DNA of 5,807 bases from NCBI GenBank assembly GCA_024643705.1, contig JAHEML010000291.1, forward strand, positions 1-5,807, written 5' to 3'. Of this stretch, positions 1 to 5,291 are shown in pieces; within the stretch, counting starts at the first letter, position 1, and every line of letters begins with the position of its first letter. Position numbers and translations under genes: made by a program. The DNA comes from Caldilineaceae bacterium (lineage in GTDB: Bacteria; Chloroflexota; Anaerolineae; Caldilineales; Caldilineaceae). The notes under the pieces were generated by a model, which did no database searches, was not told where the DNA came from, and worked only from the letters and a program-made list of their open reading frames with translations.

Positions 1-1011
1 TTCGGCATCATCGGCGCTGGCCGCATTGGGCAAGTCCACGCGGAAAGTTTGTGCCACCGGCTGCCCCAGGCCAATGTGCTGGCGATTGCCGACATCTTCG
101 GTGATGCCGCGCGGACGGCTGCGGAACGTTTCCACATCCCCCACGCCACCGACGATCCCAGCGAACTGCTGGACAATCCGGCCATCGACGCCATTGCCAT
201 CTGCTCCAGCACGCCCACCCACGCCCCGCTGATGATGGCCGCGGCCAGGGCGGGCAAGCACATCTTCTGCGAGAAGCCGATTGCGTTGAATCTGGCCCAG
301 ATCGACGAATCCCTGGCCGTGGTGGAGGCCAGCGGTGTGAAATTGCAGATCGGCTTCAACCGGCGCTTCGACAGCAACTTTCAGCGCATCCGCCAGGGGA
401 TTGCCCAGGGCGAAATCGGCACACCCCACATCCTGCGCATCACCAGCCGGGACCCTGCGCCGCCACCCATCGACTATATCAAAGCCTCCGGCGGCATCTT
501 TCTGGATATGACCATCCACGACTTTGACATGGCCCGCTTCCTGCTGGCCGACGAGGTAGTGGAGGTCTACGCCCAGGGCGGGGTGATGGTGGACCCGGCC
601 ATCGGCGCGGCGGGGGACATCGACACCGCGCTTGTCACGTTGCGCTTCCGCAACGGTGCGCTGGGCATCATCGAAAACAGCCGCCAAGCGGTCTACGGCT
701 ACGACCAGCGGGCCGAGGTCTTTGGCAGCGGGGGCAGTCTCGCGTCGGCGAACGTCACCCCCCACCGGGTCACAGCCAGCACACGGGAGAGCGTGGCCCA
801 GGCCAAGCCCCTCCACTTTTTCCTGGAACGTTACATGGATTCCTACGTGGCCGAGATGCGCGCCTTTTGCAGCGCGATTCTCGACGAACAGCCCACAGCC
901 GTCAGCGGCAACGATGGGCGTGTCCCTGTGGTCATGGGTCTGGCGTGCTGGAAATCCTACCGCGAGGGTCGGCCCGTGCGGCTGGACGAAATCGAGGGGA
1001 TGGCGGAATAG
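1..1011 (+). CDS. iolG: Inositol 2-dehydrogenase (Gfo/Idh/MocA family), 5'-truncated
   Basis: Frame 1 is open from the left edge to TAG at 1009-1011, giving 336 residues; the true start lies a few codons outside the window. The ATG-like start at 49 is internal, because the codons before it encode the Rossmann NAD-binding motif GAGRIG (residues 5-10). The family's EKP motif is at 91-93, with catalytic Lys92. DMTIH carries the Asp169 and His173 expected of the catalytic triad, and their spacing matches inositol dehydrogenases. FNRRFD, TSRDPAPPP and SRQAVYGYDQR are strongly IolG-like. The family oxidises myo-inositol to scyllo-inosose with NAD+ (EC 1.1.1.18) in the cytoplasm, the first step of inositol catabolism. 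No other iol gene is visible, and the downstream neighbour is convergent. A related sugar or cyclitol dehydrogenase of the same family remains possible. The reading frame is intact apart from the edge. Confidence 0.9.
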   Translation, partial: FGIIGAGRIGQVHAESLCHRLPQANVLAIADIFGDAARTAAERFHIPHATDDPSELLDNPAIDAIAICSSTPTHAPLMMAAARAGKHIFCEKPIALNLAQIDESLAVVEASGVKLQIGFNRRFDSNFQRIRQGIAQGEIGTPHILRITSRDPAPPPIDYIKASGGIFLDMTIHDFDMARFLLADEVVEVYAQGGVMVDPAIGAAGDIDTALVTLRFRNGALGIIENSRQAVYGYDQRAEVFGSGGSLASANVTPHRVTASTRESVAQAKPLHFFLERYMDSYVAEMRAFCSAILDEQPTAVSGNDGRVPVVMGLACWKSYREGRPVRLDEIEGMAE

Positions 1012-1032
1012 TTTTCAACGCAGAGAACAGAA

Positions 1033-1062
1033 TTAACGCAGAGATGCAAAGGAGCAAAGACG
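1033..1062. repeat. Left arm of 30-bp inverted repeat
   Basis: Begins TTAACGCAGAG and contains the 8-bp units ACGCAGAG, ATGCAAAG and GAGCAAAG. Its reverse complement is found at 1280-1309 with one mismatch in 30. It also overlaps the left arm of a shorter hairpin with 1076-1102. Confidence 0.85.
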
Positions 1063-1279
1063 CAGAGAAAAGCCATCTCTTTGCGTCTCTCCTCCTTTGC
1101 ATATTGACCAATCAGATGATGGAAAAATTTACTACAGAGAAGCAAAGAGGCGGAGAAGCGGAGAAGCAAAGAAACGATTCTGCTGCTCCGCGCCTTTGCA
1201 TCTTTGCGCCTTTGTACCACTGCAGTAGAAAAAATGGCACTCTGCCCTCACCCTGATCAATCCAATCTCTTCCCCTTCG

Positions 1280-1309
1280 CGTCTTTGCTCCTTTGCATCT
1301 TTGCGTTAA
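1280..1309. repeat. Right arm of 30-bp inverted repeat
   Basis: Reverse complement of 1033-1062 with one mismatch. It ends in GCGTTAA followed by an A-run, the same terminus as the right arm of the hairpin at 4868-4891. It lies 10 bp beyond the stop codon of the minus-strand hydrolase gene. Confidence 0.85.
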
Positions 1310-1319
1310 AAATTCTTTC

Positions 1320-2642
1320 CTACTTCAAATAGGCGTCGAAGAAGGCGATGGAGCGGGCCATGGCTGCCCCGAAATTGGCCGAGATATTGTGATTGTCTCC
1401 GATGTAGCGGTCATACTCCACCACACCCCCCACAGCTTCGATCTGCGCGGCCAACACATCCGAGTATTGCACAGGCACACTTTCGTCCCCGGTGGTGTGG
1501 TGCAACTGAATCGGCCCGGAGAGATCGGCCAGATAGGTATTGGGCGAAATCGATGCCCAGAACTCCGGATTTTCTTCCGGCGTGCCATAGGCCGCGATGA
1601 ACTCGTCCCGCCAACTGGCAAACCACGATGGCACAGGCACCCCCTGCAACTCGAAACGGTTGAGCAGATCCGGGTACGACGCCACCACCCCCGCCCAGAT
1701 CACGCCCACCTTGACCGTGTCGGTCACCACCATGGAGCGCAGGGTGATCGATCCACCCATGGAATGGCCCCACATGCCGATGCGCTCCGGGTCGGCGTTG
1801 GGGAAGCGCTGCAACGAGGTCAGCGCGTTCAGCACATCCACCGTGTAGTCCGGGTTGCTGTGACCGCTGCGGGCTTCGCCTTCCGAGCTGCCGTGGCCCC
1901 GGTAGTCGGATTTGAAGGTGATGTAGCCGTTGCGGGCGAAACCATCCTGATAGGCCACGTAGCGCTCGGTGGTGCGGTAGAGTTCCGGGGTGATGTGGCC
2001 GTGGTTGAAGAGGATGATGGGCCAGCCCGTGGCCGGTGCTGTGCCGTTGGGCACAGTGAGCAGGCCGAAAATCTTCAGCCCGTCGGAACGGTACGAAGCC
2101 ACATAGCGGGCGTAGTTGACCCCCGCAGCCAGGGTCTGCTCGATGACCATGTCGCTGCCGGGATAGCTACGGGCGCGCATGTTCTCGATGACCAGGGGGT
2201 TGTCCGCGGCGGGGATGGGCGTTGGTGTTGCCGTGGGAGTCAGAACCGTGAGCGGTGCAGGGGTCGATGAGGCAACCGGACGGGGGGTCACACCCCCCCC
2301 ATTGATTGGCCCAACTGATGGCCCATCCCCCGCGGGGATACAGAGTTTCTGCCCTGCACGAATCAGCCCAGGGTTGACGATGCGGGCGAAGCTATTGTCG
2401 GCGGCCGCGGCTGCATTGGTGGCTTCCACAATGGCCGGGTAGGCTGCGTAGCTGCCCAGGTGGCGATTCGCCAGCAGGGAGAGTGTCTCGCCGGGCTGGA
2501 CGCTGACGGTCAACGCGCAGGTGGCTGTGCTGGTCTGTGCCGTGCTTTGGGCCGCAGGTTGTGCTGCGGCAAAAGAGACTGTCAGCAGCAGGGCAAGCAT
2601 CGCCACAGGGAGGGTGATAGCCAGACGGATGGTGCGTCGCAT
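1320..2642 (-). CDS. Secreted LysM-domain alpha/beta hydrolase (prolyl-oligopeptidase-like fold)
   Basis: Encodes 440 residues from ATG at 2642, which has an AAAGG ribosome site 8 nt upstream. A TTG 33 bp earlier would add 11 residues ahead of an otherwise typical signal peptide, so the ATG is preferred. Residues 1-27 form an Sec signal peptide: basic start MRRTIR, hydrophobic core, and AAA before the likely cleavage site. Residues 42-103 are a LysM domain with QPGETLSLLA and GLIRAGQKLCIP; Cys42 and Cys101 bracket it. A Pro/Thr/Ser-rich linker covers about 104-148. The alpha/beta hydrolase domain follows, with an NHGH oxyanion-type motif at 213-216, nucleophile Ser294 in GHSMG, and likely Asp386 and His418. 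These resemble S9-like peptidases and acyl-esterases; the substrate is not deducible. The LysM domain suggests retention at peptidoglycan or another GlcNAc polymer outside the membrane. Confidence 0.85.
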   Translation of the reverse strand: MRRTIRLAITLPVAMLALLLTVSFAAAQPAAQSTAQTSTATCALTVSVQPGETLSLLANRHLGSYAAYPAIVEATNAAAAADNSFARIVNPGLIRAGQKLCIPAGDGPSVGPINGGGVTPRPVASSTPAPLTVLTPTATPTPIPAADNPLVIENMRARSYPGSDMVIEQTLAAGVNYARYVASYRSDGLKIFGLLTVPNGTAPATGWPIILFNHGHITPELYRTTERYVAYQDGFARNGYITFKSDYRGHGSSEGEARSGHSNPDYTVDVLNALTSLQRFPNADPERIGMWGHSMGGSITLRSMVVTDTVKVGVIWAGVVASYPDLLNRFELQGVPVPSWFASWRDEFIAAYGTPEENPEFWASISPNTYLADLSGPIQLHHTTGDESVPVQYSDVLAAQIEAVGGVVEYDRYIGDNHNISANFGAAMARSIAFFDAYLK

Positions 2643-2660
2643 GGGAGAAACCTTTCGCGA

Positions 2661-2705
2661 AATGGGTGCGGGCAAACTGTTTGTCGCAGTCTACCCGCAC
2701 CCATT
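2661..2705 (-). promoter_or_regulatory. Perfect 12-bp inverted repeat in the hydrolase leader
   Basis: AATGGGTGCGGG (2661-2672) is matched exactly by its reverse complement at 2694-2705, with a 21-bp centre. The centre contains a further 4-bp pairing, ACTG with CAGT, around a 7-nt loop. It ends 8 bp upstream of the AAAGG ribosome site (complement of 2651-2655) of the hydrolase gene. It could be an operator, an mRNA leader hairpin that affects translation, or a terminator-like stem after AOR. It lacks a U-run, so a simple intrinsic terminator is less likely. Confidence 0.6.
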
Positions 2706-2749
2706 CGTCCATTCTGTACGGCCACATCCACTTTGCGTTGACCGCAGAC

Positions 2750-2770
2750 CTCCCGAAAAACATCGGGGAG
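2750..2770 (-). terminator. Small GC-rich hairpin downstream of the AOR stop
   Basis: CTCCCGA (2750-2756) pairs with TCGGGGAG (2763-2770), with one bulged G and a 6-nt loop. It lies 15 bp beyond the AOR stop codon. No U-tract follows, so this is at best a weak terminator or a transcript-end stabilising stem. Confidence 0.3.
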
Positions 2771-2785
2771 ACTTGCGCTGGCTTA

Positions 2786-4714
2786 TCAGGCGACAACAAC
2801 CTCGATGCCGCTCAGAATATCGTCCAGGCCGAGGGTTGCCAACCGTTCTTCCGTGGGCACACCCGCTTCTGTCCAGCCCATCAACCCGTACCAGTAGTTG
2901 CGGGCTTCCAGAAAGACCTCGTCGGTGATCTCCACCCCAGCCAGAGGGCCTTCCTTAAAGGCTTTCATCACCCGGCGGGGCAACCGGTCGTCGTCCGCCG
3001 AGAAGCCTTCGCGCAGATTGAAGAGACGGCTCAAGGTTTGCGCCCGCTCGCCTACTTCCAGCAATTGCTCCGGGGTATATTCGTGGCCGGTTACACCGTT
3101 CAACACCTGAGCCACGTGGCTGGGGTAGTAGGGGAGAAAGTGGCAGATGACTGCGCTGTCCAGCATATGCTTGCGGTTGACTTCGTGGTAGAAGAGTTCC
3201 ATCTTTTCGTGGCCCAGATAGTTGAAGGGCATAGGCGCAAAGCGCTTGATCTCGGCGACCCGCTCCAGACCTTCACCGGGCTGGGCAAAGCCGGTATCGT
3301 GCATATTCATCATGTGGTCGGCGCCCACCGGGGCCACCGCATAGCCCACGCCCAACGCGTGCTTGGCGCGAGGCTCGTGCATGGGCAACTCCTGCCCCTT
3401 CACTTCCACCAGGTAGTCGGCGGCGTCGCCCCCCAGCCAGGCGGCCAGGCGCTTGGACCCCTGGCCCATCAGAGCGCCGAAGCCCTCGCCGTGGGCGATC
3501 AGCTCCACTGCTTTCAGCATGTCCGCGGCATTGCCATATTCGGGCAAAAAGCCGCCTGTCTGTTCCGCGGTGAGCAGCCCCCGCTCCACACATTCCATCA
3601 CATAACCGATGGTCATGCCCAGGCTGATGGAGTCCATGCCGTAGCGGGCTGTCTGCTCGTTGGCTTTGGCGATGGCGATAAAATCGTCCACACCGCAGAC
3701 GCTGCCCAGCGCGCCGATGGATTCGTACTCCGGTCCGCCATACTCTTTGGAAATTTTGAGCTTCTGCAGAAAGTCCGAGCGCAGATAGGGGTTGTCCGGG
3801 AAGGTCTCGTTCTCGTATTCCACCACCTGCTTGCAGCTAATCGGGCAGGCCTGGCAGGTGTCCCGCCCCAGGAGAATCGTCTCCTGCATCAATTGACCGC
3901 TGATGCTCTGGTGCTGGGGAAAGAAGGAGTCCTGAAAGTTGTGGGTGGGCAGCGCGCTGGCCGCGGCCAGGGAATTCACATTGCCCGGGGTGCCAATGGC
4001 CACGAAGGAGGCCGCTTTGGTCTTGTAGTTGTCGCCCAGCCACTTGGAGACGCCGGAGACCAGCTTGCGCTCGGCCACGGGGATGTTCATGTTGCCGCGC
4101 ACGGCCACCGCGCGCAGATTCTTGCTGCCCATGACCGCGCCCAGACCGCCCCGCCCGGCTGCCCGGTTGATGTCGTTGATCACGTTGGCATAGAGCACCT
4201 GGTTCTCGCCGGCGATGCCACACTGGGAGACCCGGATGCGCTTGTCGTCCAGTTCGCCCTGGATGGCCCACTCCACGTCCGCGGTATCTTTGCCCCAGAG
4301 GTGGGCGGCATCCCGGATTTCGACAGCGCTATCTTTGATCCAGAGATAGACGGGTTTTTCGGCCTTGCCGTGGACGATCAGCCCGTCGTAGCCTGTGCGC
4401 TTGAATTCGTGACCCCACCAGCCCCCGGACTCCGCGCTGGCCAGGGCACCGGTGAGCGGGCTTTTGGCCCCCACACCATGGCGACCCGCGCCGGGCAGGT
4501 TGGAGCCTTGCAGGATGCCCGGCGCAAAGATGAGCAGATTCTCTGGCCCCAGGGGATCGATGCCCACGGGCAGGTCGCGCAGGAGCAGGTAGGCCACCAG
4601 CCCCCGCCCGCCCAGCAGTTTCAGATAAATTTCGTCGGACGGCTCTTCGATCCAGTGCCGCCCATCGGTCAGATCCACATGCAATAATTTGCCCCACACG
4701 CCACCAACTGCCAT
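2786..4714 (-). CDS. aor: Tungsten/molybdenum-pterin aldehyde:ferredoxin oxidoreductase family protein
   Basis: Encodes 642 residues from ATG at 4714, chosen because GGAGG sits 7 nt upstream and the protein then begins with the family-typical GGVWGKLLHVDLT. An extension to 4828 would add 38 atypical residues read through repeat DNA. Known AOR enzymes oxidise aldehydes to carboxylic acids and pass electrons to ferredoxin. They use a W (or Mo) bis-pyranopterin and one [4Fe-4S] cluster in the cytoplasm. Visible signatures are the pterin-binding RGGLGAVMGSKNLRA (188-202), cluster cysteines C287-x2-C290-x3-C294 and likely fourth ligand C524. D361 (DSISLG) and D519 (DSAVIC) fit the two DxxGLC-like pterin motifs, and GADH lies at 464-467. 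The cysteine positions nearly match the archaeal archetype (288/291/295); about 30 extra residues precede the fourth. No ferredoxin-like partner gene is in the window. The exact aldehyde substrate is unknown. Confidence 0.93.
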   Translation of the reverse strand: MAVGGVWGKLLHVDLTDGRHWIEEPSDEIYLKLLGGRGLVAYLLLRDLPVGIDPLGPENLLIFAPGILQGSNLPGAGRHGVGAKSPLTGALASAESGGWWGHEFKRTGYDGLIVHGKAEKPVYLWIKDSAVEIRDAAHLWGKDTADVEWAIQGELDDKRIRVSQCGIAGENQVLYANVINDINRAAGRGGLGAVMGSKNLRAVAVRGNMNIPVAERKLVSGVSKWLGDNYKTKAASFVAIGTPGNVNSLAAASALPTHNFQDSFFPQHQSISGQLMQETILLGRDTCQACPISCKQVVEYENETFPDNPYLRSDFLQKLKISKEYGGPEYESIGALGSVCGVDDFIAIAKANEQTARYGMDSISLGMTIGYVMECVERGLLTAEQTGGFLPEYGNAADMLKAVELIAHGEGFGALMGQGSKRLAAWLGGDAADYLVEVKGQELPMHEPRAKHALGVGYAVAPVGADHMMNMHDTGFAQPGEGLERVAEIKRFAPMPFNYLGHEKMELFYHEVNRKHMLDSAVICHFLPYYPSHVAQVLNGVTGHEYTPEQLLEVGERAQTLSRLFNLREGFSADDDRLPRRVMKAFKEGPLAGVEITDEVFLEARNYWYGLMGWTEAGVPTEERLATLGLDDILSGIEVVVA

Positions 4715-4721
4715 GAGAGTG

Positions 4722-4726
4722 CCTCC
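4722..4726 (-). promoter_or_regulatory. Ribosome binding site of the AOR gene
   Basis: GGAGG on the minus strand with a 7-nt spacer to ATG at 4714. It decides the start of the AOR gene against the longer open frame reaching 4828. Confidence 0.8.
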
Positions 4727-4766
4727 ATTTTTGGGATGAAAATTTGGTTGAATGATGAGAATTAGA

Positions 4767-4802
4767 ACGCTGATTACGCAGAAACCGCAGATGGCACAGA
4801 TT
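4767..4802. repeat. Degenerate 9-bp tandem repeat
   Basis: Four consecutive 9-bp units read ACGCTGATT, ACGCAGAAA, CCGCAGATG and GCACAGATT, roughly NCGCAGATT. They run directly into the 8-bp-periodic hairpin that begins at 4799. They lie in the 5' leader of the AOR gene, 53 bp or more before its start codon. The degeneracy leaves some chance of coincidence. Confidence 0.5.
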
Positions 4803-4891
4803 TTTAACGCAAAGTCGCAAAGGAGCAAAGCTGCAAAGACAAGACGTTTCCCTTTGCGTCTCTGCCTCTTTGCGACTTTGCGTTAAAAATC
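4799..4891. repeat. 93-bp hairpin of 8-bp-periodic GCAAAG repeats
   Basis: The outer 24 bp at 4799-4822 are perfectly inverted at 4868-4891. Each side has four 8-bp units: ACGCAAAG, TCGCAAAG, GAGCAAAG, CTGCAAAG on the left, and CTTTGCGT, CTCTGCCT, CTTTGCGA, CTTTGCGT on the right. The inner two pairs are imperfect, around a centre of about 13 nt. It belongs to the same family as the element at 1012-1319, including the shared TTAACGC terminus. It fills the gap between the moaD-like gene and AOR, so any co-transcript would carry a long RNA stem here. Confidence 0.88.
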
Positions 4892-4906
4892 ATATTCCTG
4901 TTTTGT

Positions 4907-5128
4907 TCAAGAGCCACCGCAGATGGCCGGGATGAGTTCCAAGGTATCCCCGTCCTGCAATTCCGTGTGCCAATGGACCATCTGCCCATTGACCAGCATG
5001 AGCAGGGAACCCACATCGGGCATGGCCAGCCGCTCGATGGCCTGGCCCACGGTGGAGACTTCTTGCAGTTGGGCGTCCGGCGGGATGTGCCGACGCAGGT
5101 TGCCCGCAACTTTGATTGTGATTGACAT
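4907..5128 (-). CDS. MoaD/ThiS-family sulfur-carrier protein with C-terminal GGS
   Basis: Encodes 73 residues from ATG at 5128. The frame is open 27 codons further up, but those residues are not family-like and MSITIKVAG is the usual beta-strand start. The ribosome site is weak: GGAG lies about 15 nt upstream. Family features are the short beta-grasp length, LVNGQ at about 45-49, and the C-terminal LQDGDTLELIPAICGG, matching the DGD...P...GG signature. MoaD-type proteins carry a thiocarboxylate on the last Gly and donate sulfur to make the pyranopterin dithiolene. Placement upstream of AOR on the same strand suggests service to the AOR cofactor. The protein ends GGS, not GG, since TCT precedes the TGA stop. 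A free Gly terminus would require removal of Ser73. Another sulfur-transfer role, as for ThiS or CysO-like proteins, cannot be excluded. Confidence 0.85.
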   Translation of the reverse strand: MSITIKVAGNLRRHIPPDAQLQEVSTVGQAIERLAMPDVGSLLMLVNGQMVHWHTELQDGDTLELIPAICGGS

Positions 5129-5178
5129 GGTGGAAACCGCTTTCTCCAGGGGTGGGGCCGACGTTGGTTTGTGTCCCG

Positions 5179-5184
5179 ATTGTA
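5179..5184 (-). promoter_or_regulatory. Possible -10 element for the moaD-like/AOR unit
   Basis: TACAAT on the minus strand, five of six matches to the sigma-70 -10 consensus, 50 bp upstream of the moaD-like start. The best upstream hexamer is TTGGCG at 19-nt spacing, a poor -35. It is the most promoter-like sequence in this gap but weakly supported. Confidence 0.3.
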
Positions 5185-5291
5185 CACCAGATGACGCCCG
5201 ACCCGCCAACAGGAATCACCCCCACCCAGCCTCGTCTTGGACAGGCTCAGCCATGGCCCGGTTGCGTTGTTGCGCAAGCTGACAGGGTGCG

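Larger units (their letters stand above)
1012..1319. repeat. Composite 8-bp-periodic inverted-repeat element between convergent genes
   Basis: This 308-bp gap separates the convergent iolG and hydrolase genes and shows no credible coding region. It is mostly built of 8-bp units of the form NNGCAAAG or their complement. The outer arms at 1033-1062 and 1280-1309 are inverted copies matching at 29 of 30 positions. Two further imperfect hairpins lie inside: 1044-1068 with 1076-1102, and 1128-1171 with 1185-1231. Only about 1232-1279 is non-repetitive. The left arm can pair with two different partners, so the element looks composite or nested. It could act as a transcription barrier for both genes, but there is no clear U-tract. 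Resemblance to REP or MITE-type elements is inference; no transposase is present. Confidence 0.8.

Noticed and set aside
957..1256. Open frames on both strands across the convergent gap
   Set aside because: Their translations follow the 8-bp repeats, and the apparent coding is a by-product of the repeat.
1012..1319. CRISPR array
   Set aside because: The repeats are 8-bp periodic and inverted, with no spacers of constant length and no cas genes in the window.
1293..2270. A 325-codon plus-strand open frame opposite the hydrolase
   Set aside because: It starts in repeat DNA, overlaps the hydrolase domains antisense, and has a low-complexity Arg/His/Gly/Val composition typical of shadow frames.
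2666..4687. A 673-codon open frame on the plus strand opposite AOR
   Set aside because: It lies almost entirely antisense to a well-supported AOR gene, and its His/Gly/Val-rich translation matches no family I recognise. High GC and codon bias explain the lack of stops.
4755..4766. Possible -10 hexamer TCTAAT on the minus strand ahead of AOR
   Set aside because: Five of six matches, but no acceptable -35 at 16-18 nt, and it lies beside the degenerate repeat.
4715..4828. Upstream extension of the AOR gene by 38 codons
   Set aside because: The extension reads through repeat DNA, lacks family similarity and would place the strong GGAGG site inside the gene.
5262..5277. Small hairpin TTGCG/CGCAA after the TPR gene
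   Set aside because: Only a 5-bp stem with no U-tract on the minus strand, too weak to call a terminator.
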